Shown: positions 15,723 to 24,013, numbered from the stretch's first letter. The stretch is DNA of 30,805 nucleotides from Sulfurovum sp. UBA1140 (GCA_002311915.1 DCAF01000012.1:78027-108831), one strand, 5' to 3'. The notes: generated from the letters alone by a model not told the origin. Translations and numbers: made by a program.

Positions 15723-17180
15723 TCATTTATAAAATTCTGTAGGATATTTCTTGTCTAATTGTTGCATTAAGCGTGATTCAAAGGCTTGCATCTTAACTTT
15801 ATCAACATTTTGATGTAAACCATCGGTATCATTTTTATCAAGTGTAATTAATTTTTGCTCAATAATTTTATAGACAACAACCTTACGTCCTATAGGAATA
15901 ATACCTTTTTCTTCTTCAGAAGTAAAGAGTTTAGAACCAAAGTTTGAGGATTCTTGTTTGTTTAGACCTAAAATTTGTTTCTCTACGTTTCTTAATGTTA
16001 GGAATTCAGAAATTTCCATTTTTTCACTTTTAATGTTCGCCAACTTGCTTTGGGCAAGTTTTGCCAGTGCCTCTTTTGAAAGGTCATTTTTATATAAAGG
16101 TGTAATCATATCTTTTGCTTCTTCAAATGATTTGGTTACAGGTTCTTTAATCTCAACAATTTTTAAAGAGGCGTATCTCTTATTTACCACTTTAGGTTTA
16201 AGCAGGTCACCTTTTGCTTTTTTCGCAATTTCACTCCAAAGTTCAGGAGAGAGTCTAAAGTCATTGACATCATAAGTAAGGGTTTCATCTTTCTCCACTT
16301 TTCCTTTTTTAAAGGCGATGTATCTTTTATTGGCACTTTTTTTAGATTTTTGAAGTCGAACATCATCGGTAACCCACGCTTTTACTTCATTCAAAGGTAG
16401 ACGTTTTTCTTCTTTATCTGTATATTTAAAACTGTTCTTTTCAAAATATTCTGTTATTTCTGCCTCCGTAACATTAATATCTTTTGTCTCTGTCCAGACG
16501 ACATCAAACGTATACTGCTTGGTGGTTTGGTACTGCTCTTTTCTTACTTCCCAAAAGGCTTTAAGCTTCGCATCATCCATGGTAATATTTACATCATCTT
16601 CAGATAAAACAACATAGTTTAGTTTATCGGCTATTTCAAATGCAGTCGAGAAGGCTTTGTACTCATTTTCTAAACTTTTTGATGACAACATCGAGAATGT
16701 TTTTTCAATGGTTATGCTATCTCTTAAGCTCGATTCAAATGTTTTGGCACTTAATCCACTATTCTTAATATAGTTATCATAAATGCTTCTTTCAAAAACA
16801 CCATTTTTTTGAAAAGAGGGAACAGATGCCAACTGGTCAGCTACTTCTGTATCGCTAACAATAATTCCAAACTCTTTAGCAAGATTAAGAATCTTGGCTT
16901 GTCCTGCCATAGAGTTTAAAACTTGCTCTTGTAAACCCATTTTATTTGCCTGTTCTTCATCAAATTTACCTTGAAACATCTGGTTATATCGGCTGTATAT
17001 ATTTTGGTATTCCATCTGAAATCTATCTCTACCAAGCTCTATCGAACCCACTTGACCGATACTGTTGCTTTTTACCCCAAAGGAGAAACCATAGGTTGCT
17101 CCTGTAAAAATAAATGATATTGTTGCTATCCATATTGTAACAATAAGGAATTTGTTGTTCTTCTGCATCCAACTGATCAT
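15723..17180 (-). CDS. PpiD/SurA-like membrane-anchored periplasmic chaperone
   Basis: A 485-residue protein with one N-terminal membrane helix (about 12-34). It is followed by a SurA_N-type chaperone domain (GSIELGRDRFQMEYQNIYSRYNQMF, then LNSMAGQAKILNLAKEFGIIVSDTEV). The central region (about 220-385) has the layout of a PpiC-like rotamase domain, but I do not see the conserved parvulin motifs clearly, so isomerase activity may be lost. PpiD helps outer-membrane and periplasmic proteins fold after leaving SecYEG. Location upstream of ftsA-ftsZ is a conserved Campylobacterota arrangement. A TAAAAT (17212-17217, minus) may be its -10. It is divergent from bioA. Confidence 0.8.
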   Translation of the reverse strand: MISWMQKNNKFLIVTIWIATISFIFTGATYGFSFGVKSNSIGQVGSIELGRDRFQMEYQNIYSRYNQMFQGKFDEEQANKMGLQEQVLNSMAGQAKILNLAKEFGIIVSDTEVADQLASVPSFQKNGVFERSIYDNYIKNSGLSAKTFESSLRDSITIEKTFSMLSSKSLENEYKAFSTAFEIADKLNYVVLSEDDVNITMDDAKLKAFWEVRKEQYQTTKQYTFDVVWTETKDINVTEAEITEYFEKNSFKYTDKEEKRLPLNEVKAWVTDDVRLQKSKKSANKRYIAFKKGKVEKDETLTYDVNDFRLSPELWSEIAKKAKGDLLKPKVVNKRYASLKIVEIKEPVTKSFEEAKDMITPLYKNDLSKEALAKLAQSKLANIKSEKMEISEFLTLRNVEKQILGLNKQESSNFGSKLFTSEEEKGIIPIGRKVVVYKIIEQKLITLDKNDTDGLHQNVDKVKMQAFESRLMQQLDKKYPTEFYK

Positions 17181-17294
17181 GTTAATATTACCTTAATTAA
17201 AAATTTGCACAATTTTAGTCTACTTGTTATTAATTATTAATGAAATAATCATAATAATCGTAGTATATTAGGCAAAAAAGTCAGGGGAAAAATA

Positions 17295-18602
17295 GTGAAT
17301 CATAAGAATATTGAAATTGCAACCGAGGATTTAAAGTATATATGGCATCCATGTACACAGATGAAAGATCATGAAACATTGCCACTTATTCCCATTAAAA
17401 GTGGCAAAGGTGTTTATCTGTATGATTTTGAAGACAACGCCTATATTGATGCGATAAGCTCTTGGTGGGTGAATATATTTGGGCATGTTAATGAGCATAT
17501 ATCTTCTAAAATAAAAGAGCAACTCGATACGCTAGAGCATGTACTTCTCGCAGGGTTTACCCACAAACCAGCCGTTGATTTGGCTAAAAAACTGGTCAAT
17601 TTAACTCCTCAAGGGTTAGACAAGGTCTTTTTTGCCGATAATGGTTCTAGCGCTGTTGAAGTAGCACTAAAAATGAGCTTTCATTATCACCGAAACCAAG
17701 GAAATCATAGACCTCTGTTTCTCTCTTTATCAAACTCTTATCATGGAGAGACCATTGGTGCATTGAGTGTGGGTGATGTTGAACTCTATAAAGAGACTTA
17801 TGCTCCACTTCTGATTGCATGTATTCAAACTCCTGTTCCCAAAGATCAAACCAAAGTTTCTGCGAAAGAGGCGATTGTTGAGTTAAAGAAAATTTTAGAA
17901 GCAAGAGGCTCTGAAATATCGGCATTTATTATTGAGCCACTGGTTCAAGGTGCAGGTTCGATGCACATGTATCACCCTCTGTATATAAAATTGGCAAAGG
18001 GTGTCTGCAAAAAGCATGGGGTGCATCTTATTATTGATGAGATCATGACAGGATTTGGGCGTACAGGAACCATGTTTGCTTGTGAACAAGCCGATATTAC
18101 TCCTGATTTTATGACAGTTTCTAAGGGTTTAACAGGAGGTTATTTGCCTCTTGCCATTACCCTGACCACACTCGATGTTTATAACGCTTTTTATTGCGAT
18201 TATGGTGAGTTTAAAGCTTTTTTACACTCTCACTCTTATACAGGAAACCCCCTTGCTTGTACAGCTGCCTTAGCCACTATCGAACTGTTTGAAGCCTCGG
18301 ATGTACTGGGTGAAAATAGAAAAAAATCGGCGTATATCTTAAAAAAATTGGAAAAATTTAAAAAACTACCTAACGTTAAAGAGGTTCGCCAAACAGGTAT
18401 GATAGCCGTAGTAGAGCTTCAAGGGTATCAACCCCAAGAACGAATAGGGTTAAAAGTTTATGAGTATGGTCTTAATCACGGTGTACTCCTTCGCCCACTG
18501 GGTCACGTTATCTATTTTATGCCACCTTATATTATTACTTATGAAGAGATAGATAAAATGATAGATACGGCTTATGAAGCGATTGTTTTATTACCATCTT
18601 AA
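17295..18602 (+). CDS. bioA: Adenosylmethionine-8-amino-7-oxononanoate aminotransferase
   Basis: A class III PLP aminotransferase of 435 residues that makes 7,8-diaminopelargonate in biotin synthesis. BioA-specific N-terminal residues are seen in YIWHPCTQMKDHE and ISSWWVNIFGH. DEIMTGFGRTG holds the PLP aspartate. The Schiff-base lysine is K277 in TVSKGLTGGYLPLA. The start is GTG 17295, with AGGGGA 6 nt upstream. It stands alone, without other bio genes in the window. It is divergent from the ppiD-like gene, across a 114-nt AT-rich gap that contains both promoters. Confidence 0.95.
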   Translation: MNHKNIEIATEDLKYIWHPCTQMKDHETLPLIPIKSGKGVYLYDFEDNAYIDAISSWWVNIFGHVNEHISSKIKEQLDTLEHVLLAGFTHKPAVDLAKKLVNLTPQGLDKVFFADNGSSAVEVALKMSFHYHRNQGNHRPLFLSLSNSYHGETIGALSVGDVELYKETYAPLLIACIQTPVPKDQTKVSAKEAIVELKKILEARGSEISAFIIEPLVQGAGSMHMYHPLYIKLAKGVCKKHGVHLIIDEIMTGFGRTGTMFACEQADITPDFMTVSKGLTGGYLPLAITLTTLDVYNAFYCDYGEFKAFLHSHSYTGNPLACTAALATIELFEASDVLGENRKKSAYILKKLEKFKKLPNVKEVRQTGMIAVVELQGYQPQERIGLKVYEYGLNHGVLLRPLGHVIYFMPPYIITYEEIDKMIDTAYEAIVLLPS

Positions 18603-18622
18603 CGATCCCCTGAGCAGGTGAT

Positions 18623-18657
18623 AAAAATTATTGAACCACTTATTTCAAGTAATTTTT
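18623..18657. terminator. AT-rich hairpin after bioA
   Basis: AAAAATTATTGAA (18623-18635) pairs with TTCAAGTAATTTTT (18644-18657) in a 13-bp stem with one bulged G and an 8-nt loop. It could terminate both bioA and, from the other side, the DsbD_2-like gene that ends at 18813. The stem itself supplies the T-run. The rest of the 210-nt gap 18603-18812 is AT-rich and I see no gene in it. Confidence 0.45.
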
Positions 18658-18812
18658 AATAATTAAAATTGTAAAATAATAATATAAAATTAAAAAGGAT
18701 ACAAAATATTAACCAATAAAATAAAAAAATTTCTCTGTCAAAAAGTCTCATTCTACTGTCCACAAGATAAAAAAATAGCGAAGGTTCATATTCATATTTT
18801 AAGACTTTCGCT

Positions 18813-19520
18813 TTAATGACACTGCAAAATTGTTCTATCAGGTTCGACCAAATATCGGTAGCCGTTGTATATAGTATAGACTCCATAGAGTAGAACGGTG
18901 ATGGCTGCTAGACGCATCATAATGTTTCTAAACGAGACGTGTTTAAAGAGTCCTACAAAAAAGCCCAAGCTAAAGAGGGCAGGGATGGTGCTTAGTCCAA
19001 ATATAAGCATAACTAAGGCTCCATAAAAGGGGCTTCCTGTACTTGCTGCGGTAATGGCAAAGAAGTAGACAAAACCACAAGGGAGCAGACCGTTAAGCAT
19101 TCCTAGTAAAAAAAAGCTTAAAAGGGATTGGTTTCGTAGTAAAGATTTAAAACTCTGTTGGTACCATAAAGATTTCGAGAATGAGTGTTCTATTAGTATC
19201 AAGAATTTTATTTTACCAATAAGTGAAAGCCCTGCGAGTATCATGGCTGTTCCTGCAACTATCCATAGTATGCCGTTGGCAGTGTTGCTAAAGGTGGCAA
19301 CCCCTCCAAGATAACCAAACATAGCTCCAAGTACCACATAGGTTAAGATACGACCAAAAGAGTAGAAGAGATGTGAGATGGCTTGTTTAAACTTGCTCCA
19401 CTCTTGGTCAATCTTAGTTCCCGAGTAAGCAATGACAATTCCCCCACACATTCCAATACAGTGACCAAATGAGCCTAAAAAAGCAATAGTTATAATTGAA
19501 ACTATATCAATCGCTTCCAT
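18813..19520 (-). CDS. TauE/SafE-like (DsbD_2) membrane protein with HCxGMCGG motif
   Basis: A 235-residue inner-membrane protein with about six hydrophobic segments. It opens with GSFGHCIGMCGGIVIAYS (about 16-33) and has a second repeat-like segment, LNGLLPCGFVYFFA, the paired Cys-containing helices of the DsbD_2 family. Relatives act in cytochrome c and cytochrome oxidase biogenesis or in copper handling; 'sulfite exporter' is only the database label. It overlaps the NosL-like gene by 14 nt and has a GGGGAG site inside it. The coupled pair suggests joint work on copper or redox-protein assembly, which is inference. Confidence 0.75.
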   Translation of the reverse strand: MEAIDIVSIITIAFLGSFGHCIGMCGGIVIAYSGTKIDQEWSKFKQAISHLFYSFGRILTYVVLGAMFGYLGGVATFSNTANGILWIVAGTAMILAGLSLIGKIKFLILIEHSFSKSLWYQQSFKSLLRNQSLLSFFLLGMLNGLLPCGFVYFFAITAASTGSPFYGALVMLIFGLSTIPALFSLGFFVGLFKHVSFRNIMMRLAAITVLLYGVYTIYNGYRYLVEPDRTILQCH

Positions 19521-20034
19521 TGGACTCCCCTTTTTGTTTAATTAACTGCTGTCTTACTATAGGGTTTGCCATGGTCTCGCCTCTTAACATGTGCAGTTGC
19601 ATGGTTTCAAAAGGGATGAGGTTACTTTGCTTTTTTTCATAGGCTCCAAATCCATAGAGCATGGGGGTCTCTTCATCGCGACTGTACCATGCTTGGTAGC
19701 CATCTATCCATTTTTGAGTATCTTTGGCATAGACCCATACCACGGCTTCTTTTTTAAATGGTTTTCGGTTCAACCATGCCACCATGCTTCCGTGGTCATG
19801 AAAAAACCATGTTTTTCCATCGGGTGCAACAATTTGTGAGGCAAAGTTTAAATTATCAATGACCATGCCACACTCGGTATCTTGAAAATGGTTCAATATA
19901 ATGGGGATAGGTTGCTTGGCTAAATTGCCTTCGACAAGGGTTATCATCTTTTGATTAGAAGATAACGAAAGAAAAAGGGTGATAATAAGGGTAATTACTC
20001 CTATAACGATGAGTATTGCACGTAAAGATTTCAT
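19507..20034 (-). CDS. NosL-like membrane-anchored protein (putative copper chaperone)
   Basis: A 175-residue protein with a single N-terminal hydrophobic segment (about 5-24) and a periplasmic domain. QDTECGMVIDN (51-61) carries the Cys-Gly-Met motif of NosL proteins, which bind Cu(I) and deliver it to NosZ. The following DGKTWFFHDHGSMVAWL has the His/Met pattern also seen in that family, and a C-terminal MQLHMLRGETM offers further soft ligands. Unlike classical NosL there is no lipobox. An AAGGA site supports ATG 20034 over the open frame 18 codons upstream. It overlaps the DsbD_2-like gene. A nosZ fragment lies about 10 kb away, so a NosZ role is possible but not shown; a general copper role is equally open. 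Confidence 0.6.
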   Translation of the reverse strand: MKSLRAILIVIGVITLIITLFLSLSSNQKMITLVEGNLAKQPIPIILNHFQDTECGMVIDNLNFASQIVAPDGKTWFFHDHGSMVAWLNRKPFKKEAVVWVYAKDTQKWIDGYQAWYSRDEETPMLYGFGAYEKKQSNLIPFETMQLHMLRGETMANPIVRQQLIKQKGESNGSD

Positions 20035-20160
20035 TTTTTCCTTTTTTTTACAAGGGCTTTGTTTTCCACTATAGTAGCATCTCATCATTAATTTTATGTT
20101 AATTTCAAAAAAAGTTACTATTGTTTGTGATTGTTTAAGTATGTTAAAGTTTTTTTCTGT

Positions 20161-20166
20161 TATAAT
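20161..20166 (+). promoter_or_regulatory. -10 box upstream of the candidate small RNA
   Basis: TATAAT on the plus strand after a T-rich run (AAGTTTTTTTCTGT), the form common in Campylobacterota promoters that lack a -35. Predicted start, about 20172, coincides with the first base of the 13-bp closing helix of the candidate RNA. No plus-strand open reading frame of note follows before fabI. Confidence 0.5.
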
Positions 20167-20171
20167 TCAAT

Positions 20172-20271
20172 TACAACAGCATATGTTACTCTTTAGTATC
20201 CCCCTATTTCTAAATCGCTAGAGAGGCAGGTTTACCTTTAAATAATATGCTGTTGTACCTCATCTTTTTTT
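20172..20271 (+). ncRNA. Candidate structured small RNA, antisense to the asparaginase 3' end
   Basis: A perfect 13-bp inverted repeat, TACAACAGCATAT (20172-20184) and ATATGCTGTTGTA (20245-20257), encloses two further helices. One is 8 bp (20189-20196 with 20218-20225, one G-T pair). The other is AGG/CCT with a TTTA loop (20228-20237). Together they would form a three-way junction. A TATAAT lies 5 nt before the first base, and T7 (20265-20271) follows the closing helix after a short gap, as in an intrinsic terminator. I recognise no known RNA family. It overlaps codons for the last residues of the minus-strand asparaginase gene. It could instead be a terminator for that gene or a small inverted-repeat insertion. 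Confidence 0.4.
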
Positions 20272-20759
20272 ACAAATTCAAAATACCCTTTTCCTCTATT
20301 TTTACATACATTTTCATAAAGACCTATTGCACCATTCATGGCTATAAATATACCATTGTTATCTAAACTTTGAGCATACCCATAAGCAGAAGCAAGATTA
20401 GCAACGGCTTCAATCGGCTTAATAGAGTAAGGAACCATCGACCCTGTTAAAATAACTGTTTTATTTAGTTTGGCATCAAATAGATATTGGGCTGTTTTAT
20501 TCATTGTATCCGTACCATGCACAACAATGACATGCTCATAAGGGTGTTGTAGAATGGTCTGTTTAATCTCTTCTCTATCATTAATGGTCATATCTAGGCT
20601 ATCTTTTCCAATTATATTAATAACTTTTAATGCTCTTAGCCAATGTTTTGCAATCGACTCAATGGCTTTTCCCGTTGTCTCTATCTCTAAATCCCCAGTT
20701 AAAGGGTTGTAAACTTTGTTAAAAGTCCCACCTGTGTTTATAATTAATATTGTTTTCAT
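20238..20759 (-). CDS. Short asparaginase-domain protein (N-domain only)
   Basis: A 173-residue protein matching only the N-terminal catalytic domain of type I/II asparaginases, which are usually about 320-350 residues. Both threonine motifs are present: INTGGT (7-12) and VHGTDT (80-85). LTGSMVPYS follows, where the conserved GAMR-like strand is expected. The C-terminal domain that completes the dimer active site is absent, and no remnant is seen downstream. Short stand-alone forms are known in related bacteria, so this is probably a complete gene rather than a truncation. The last six codons (VQQHII) lie inside the inverted repeat described at 20172-20257. Divergent from fabI. Confidence 0.75.
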   Translation of the reverse strand: MKTILIINTGGTFNKVYNPLTGDLEIETTGKAIESIAKHWLRALKVINIIGKDSLDMTINDREEIKQTILQHPYEHVIVVHGTDTMNKTAQYLFDAKLNKTVILTGSMVPYSIKPIEAVANLASAYGYAQSLDNNGIFIAMNGAIGLYENVCKNRGKGYFEFVKKDEVQQHII

Positions 20760-20816
20760 TTAATATTTTATCTAATCTTGATAAAATACAGAATTAATTT
20801 TTAACGGAGTATTAAC

Positions 20817-21644
20817 ATGATTATGAAAGGCAAAAAAGGAATTATCCTTGGAATTGCAAATAAAAAGTCGATAGCGTATGGTATTGCAAAAGCGTGTCAC
20901 GAGCAGGGTGCCGAGATGGCAATTACCTTTTTAAATGAGAGATTTGAGCGAAAATTGGCTCCCATCGCCGAAGACTTAGAGTGTGGTGCAAAATTTTACC
21001 CTTGTGATGTGAGTAAACCAGAAGAGATAAAAGCACTAAGAGAGTCTATTGAAAAAGATATGGGTCGTATTGACTTTATTGTACACTCTATCGCATTTGC
21101 TCCTAAAGAGGGGCTTGGTGGAAGATTTATGGACATTCCAAAAGATGCGTTTGATATTGCTATGGATATTTCGGTCTACTCGCTTATCGAAGTGGTAAGA
21201 GAACTTAAACCCGTACTATCAAATAACGCCTCGGTACTTACATTAAGTTATTTGGGTGGTGTTAAATATGTACCAAACTATAACCTTATGGGGGTTGCCA
21301 AAGCAGCATTAGAGATGACAGTTAGATACCTAGCCGAAGATTTAGGAAAAGATGGAATTAGAGTAAATGCTATCTCGGCAGGACCGATTAAAACATTGGC
21401 AGCCGCAGGGATTGGTGATTTCTCATTCTTACTTAAATGGAACACAGCACACGCTCCACTTAAGAAAAATGTAACCATTCATGAAGTGGGTAACAGTGGA
21501 ATGTATCTGCTTTCTGATTTAAGTTCAGCCGTAACAGGAGAGATTCACTATGTGGACAGTGGATTTAACATCATGGGACTACCTGCTGTTAATTTCGACG
21601 AAAAAGGAAAAGCTACCATCGCATGGAATGGAGAGTCTAAGTAG
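20817..21644 (+). CDS. fabI: Enoyl-[acyl-carrier-protein] reductase (NADH)
   Basis: A short-chain dehydrogenase-type enoyl-ACP reductase of 275 residues that completes each cycle of fatty-acid elongation. The N-terminal LGIANKKSIAYGIA holds the NAD-binding segment typical of FabI. Catalytic residues are Y155 and K162 in VPNYNLMGVAKAALE (152-166), with Y145 in SYLGG, matching the Tyr-Tyr-Lys set of E. coli FabI. GGAG lies 7 nt before ATG 20817; a second in-frame ATG is two codons on. A possible -10 TAAAAT lies near 20782. The stop overlaps the rlmB start by one base. Confidence 0.95.
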   Translation: MIMKGKKGIILGIANKKSIAYGIAKACHEQGAEMAITFLNERFERKLAPIAEDLECGAKFYPCDVSKPEEIKALRESIEKDMGRIDFIVHSIAFAPKEGLGGRFMDIPKDAFDIAMDISVYSLIEVVRELKPVLSNNASVLTLSYLGGVKYVPNYNLMGVAKAALEMTVRYLAEDLGKDGIRVNAISAGPIKTLAAAGIGDFSFLLKWNTAHAPLKKNVTIHEVGNSGMYLLSDLSSAVTGEIHYVDSGFNIMGLPAVNFDEKGKATIAWNGESK

Positions 21645-22399
21645 TGGAAGATTCAAAAGAGTATTTAGCCAAAAAATCTTTTTTTGATAAAATTATCACC
21701 ATCTATGGGCGTAATGCCGTTTTAGAGGTGTTAGAAGATAAAAGTATTATCATACATAAATTACATTTGTCAGACTCTAACAAGTCTGCAGATGTATTAC
21801 AGAAGATGACCACCATTGCGAATGAGCGTAATATTGAAATTGCGTATCACGATAAAAAGGGACTCTCTCGTATCTCTAAAAATGGAAAACAAGACCAAGG
21901 GGTGGCTTTGGATATTCTTTTAGAAGATGCCCTTAGCGAAGATGAGTTTTTAGAGACCCACAGTAGTTACAGAGTTATTGCTCTTGATGGTATTCATAAT
22001 CCTCAGAACCTAGGAATGATTATCCGTTCATGTGCTGGGGGCAGTGTTGATGCCATTATTTTGCCCAGTAAAAACTCTGCACAAATCTCGCCCTTGGTTA
22101 TTAAAGCCAGTGCAGGAACTCTATTTAGATTGCCCATTATTAAAACAAACCATTTTAAAAAGACCCTAGAGAAGTTTAAAAATGCAGAAGCAACACTCTA
22201 CACCCTCTCTTCTCATGCAACACAAAGTTACAAAGATGAGTCTTATAGCAATAAGACACTTTTCATTTTAGGAAACGAGAGTGAAGGCGTTAGCCCAGAG
22301 GCAGAAGCCCTTTCAACGCACTCTATTGTTATTCCCATGAAACGTGGGGTTGAATCGCTGAATGTTGCAATTACGGCCTCTTTGTTGGCGTTTTTATAA
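21644..22399 (+). CDS. rlmB: 23S rRNA (guanosine-2'-O)-methyltransferase, TrmH/SpoU family
   Basis: A SPOUT methyltransferase of 251 residues. After a short N-terminal substrate-binding domain (IYGRNAVLEVLED, about 19-31) come the three SpoU motifs. They are ALDGIHNPQNLGMIIRSC, ILGNESEGVSPEA and IPMKRGVESLNVAITASLLAF, which form the SAM-binding knot. Arg in motif 1 and the NVA Asn of motif 3 are present. This fits RlmB, which methylates G2251 of 23S rRNA; a tRNA target cannot be excluded. The start is GTG 21644, sharing its G with the fabI stop, so translation is coupled. Confidence 0.85.
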   Translation: MEDSKEYLAKKSFFDKIITIYGRNAVLEVLEDKSIIIHKLHLSDSNKSADVLQKMTTIANERNIEIAYHDKKGLSRISKNGKQDQGVALDILLEDALSEDEFLETHSSYRVIALDGIHNPQNLGMIIRSCAGGSVDAIILPSKNSAQISPLVIKASAGTLFRLPIIKTNHFKKTLEKFKNAEATLYTLSSHATQSYKDESYSNKTLFILGNESEGVSPEAEALSTHSIVIPMKRGVESLNVAITASLLAFL

Positions 22400-22409
22400 T
22401 TTTAAAACG
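22389..22409. terminator. Possible short shared terminator of rlmB and the beta-barrel gene
   Basis: CGTTTT (22389-22394) pairs with AAAACG (22404-22409) around a 9-nt AT loop. The convergent stop codons are only 2 nt apart, so the hairpin spans the ends of both genes. It is short and weak, and may be chance. Confidence 0.3.
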
Positions 22410-22878
22410 AAAACCCAGCAGAAACCTCTGGGTAGCCTCTGCTCTCTGAATTGATTCCATCGTCATAAATTTCATGAACCCATCCAAATGAGATGTAGGA
22501 GCTTTGAGAGGTCTGCATGGTTAGACCTATTTTGCCCCCGTAGCTATCGTAATCTTGGTAAGGGTCTTCAATAAAGGTATGACTGTAGAATGTTCCAACA
22601 TAGGGGGTGTACATCATCTCTAAAGGGATATAATAGGTGATAGGAAGGTTAATTTGATTGATGCTGGGTGTGCTACCTAACCATGTTTGATAGCCAAAAC
22701 CTACCGAAAGGTTCTCTACGGGAAAGTAGTTGGCATTAAGTCCAATAACGGTATAGTTGTTGTTATACGCACTGTCCTGACCAATGTTAAATCCAAAGTT
22801 TTTGTGACCCACCGAGAAGAGACCCGAGGCATGAAGGGTTGAAGCCGATAGCAGTAGTATAAACAGTGTCTGTTTCAT
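22402..22878 (-). CDS. Small secreted beta-barrel-like outer-membrane protein
   Basis: A 158-residue exported protein with a signal peptide ending LHASG (about 18). The mature part alternates short aromatic/glycine strands (GFNIGQDSAYNNNYTVIGLNA, VGFGYQTWLG, YISFGWVHEIYD). It ends in SAGFSF, whose terminal Phe is the usual BAM-recognition feature of outer-membrane barrels. About eight strands could fit. I recognise no specific family. It is last in the run with dctP, 46 nt downstream of it. Confidence 0.6.
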   Translation of the reverse strand: MKQTLFILLLSASTLHASGLFSVGHKNFGFNIGQDSAYNNNYTVIGLNANYFPVENLSVGFGYQTWLGSTPSINQINLPITYYIPLEMMYTPYVGTFYSHTFIEDPYQDYDSYGGKIGLTMQTSQSSYISFGWVHEIYDDGINSESRGYPEVSAGFSF

Positions 22879-22924
22879 AAAGTATTTCCTTTTTTATTAA
22901 ATTTTTTGAAAAATTAGGTGAGGG

Positions 22925-24013
22925 TTATCCTCGTATCTCTAAAAAATTTTTGGTGCTAATATCATCCCACGGTTTGTTTAAGGCTGTAAATTCATTATAA
23001 CTTTGAAGTACCCGTTTGAAATCTTCACTCTTTTTAGACTCTTTTTCCAATACCTCTTGCAGGGCTATTTTAGCCGAATCCATAATCTCTTTGGGGAATG
23101 TTTTAATCTGAACCTCTTTGGGTAACTCTTGTAGGGCTTTGGCATTTTTGTATCTAAATTCATGTATCATATTGCCTGTCATTGCTTCGGTTGCCGAGGT
23201 GATAATCGCTTGGTGTTCATTGCTAAGTTTTTCCCATCGGTTTTTATTAAAGGTAATTTCTAAGATAGAACCTGGTTCATGCCACCCTGTATAGTAGTAT
23301 TGGGCTGCTTTGGCAAAACCCATCATACTATCAAGGGCTGGTCCTACCCATTCGGTGGCATCAATGGTTCCACGCTCTAACGAGGTAAATATCTCACCTG
23401 GAGGAAGCAGTACGGGGTTGACCCCTAGTTTTTTCATTACCTCTCCACCAAGTCCTGGAATACGCATCTTTAAACCTTTAAGGTCGGCTAAGGTATTGAT
23501 TTCTTTTTTAAACCATCCCCCCATCTGTGGGCCTGTGCTTCCACCAATTAAAGGGTAAAGATTAAATTTGGCATAGAGTTCACGCCAAAGTTCTAATCCT
23601 CCTCCAAATTTCATCCATGTTATCATCTCTTCGCTGGTTAGACCTAGGGGCATACCCCCAAAGATAGAGAAGGCAGAGTTTTTCCCTTTCCAATAGTAGA
23701 CTCCTGAGTGAAAAGCATCTATTTGAGCCAAAGAGGTGGTATCAAAAACTTGAAGGGCTGGAACCAAGATATTTTTAGGATAGACTTTTATTTCAAGTGA
23801 ACCACCACTTAGTTTACCACACTGTGAAGCAAAATCATCAACACCTGTTCCCATAATGGGAAAATGAGCAGGCCATGAGGTGGCAAGTTTTAGAGCTACT
23901 TTTCTGCCTCGATTAATGTTGATACTTTTTTTATCTTCTTCTTTGTAGCATCCTGTTAGGCTTAATGCACCCAATCCCAGTGCTGATGTGGTTAAAAAGT
24001 CGCGTCTTTGCAT
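22925..24013 (-). CDS. TRAP-type substrate-binding protein (DctP family), Tat lipoprotein
   Basis: A 362-residue periplasmic binding protein. MQRRDFLTTSALGLGALSLTGC combines a twin-arginine motif (R3-R4) with a lipobox (C22), so it is probably exported folded by Tat and lipid-anchored. The DctP fold shows LKGLKMRIPGLGGEVMKKLG, with the ligand-carboxylate arginine in MRIPG, followed by PPGEIFTSLERGTIDATEW. This resembles the TakP-like group that binds 2-oxo acids or related carboxylates; the ligand is unknown. No DctQ/DctM permease genes are next to it, though the membrane parts could be elsewhere. It lies 42 nt after a c-di-GMP enzyme. AGGAG precedes the ATG. Confidence 0.85.
   Translation of the reverse strand: MQRRDFLTTSALGLGALSLTGCYKEEDKKSININRGRKVALKLATSWPAHFPIMGTGVDDFASQCGKLSGGSLEIKVYPKNILVPALQVFDTTSLAQIDAFHSGVYYWKGKNSAFSIFGGMPLGLTSEEMITWMKFGGGLELWRELYAKFNLYPLIGGSTGPQMGGWFKKEINTLADLKGLKMRIPGLGGEVMKKLGVNPVLLPPGEIFTSLERGTIDATEWVGPALDSMMGFAKAAQYYYTGWHEPGSILEITFNKNRWEKLSNEHQAIITSATEAMTGNMIHEFRYKNAKALQELPKEVQIKTFPKEIMDSAKIALQEVLEKESKKSEDFKRVLQSYNEFTALNKPWDDISTKNFLEIRG

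Noticed and set aside
18605..18622. Small hairpin ATCCCCT/AGGTGAT right after bioA
   Set aside because: It contains a mismatch, has no T-run and no GTAG foot; too weak to call a terminator or REP.
18656..18886. 76-codon minus-strand frame overlapping the end of the DsbD_2-like gene
   Set aside because: It overlaps the real gene in another frame and runs into AT-rich intergenic DNA, with no ribosome site or recognisable features.
20238..20759. Asparaginase gene as a clear truncation by an inserted element
   Set aside because: No trace of a C-terminal asparaginase domain is seen downstream on the minus strand, and short stand-alone forms occur in related bacteria.
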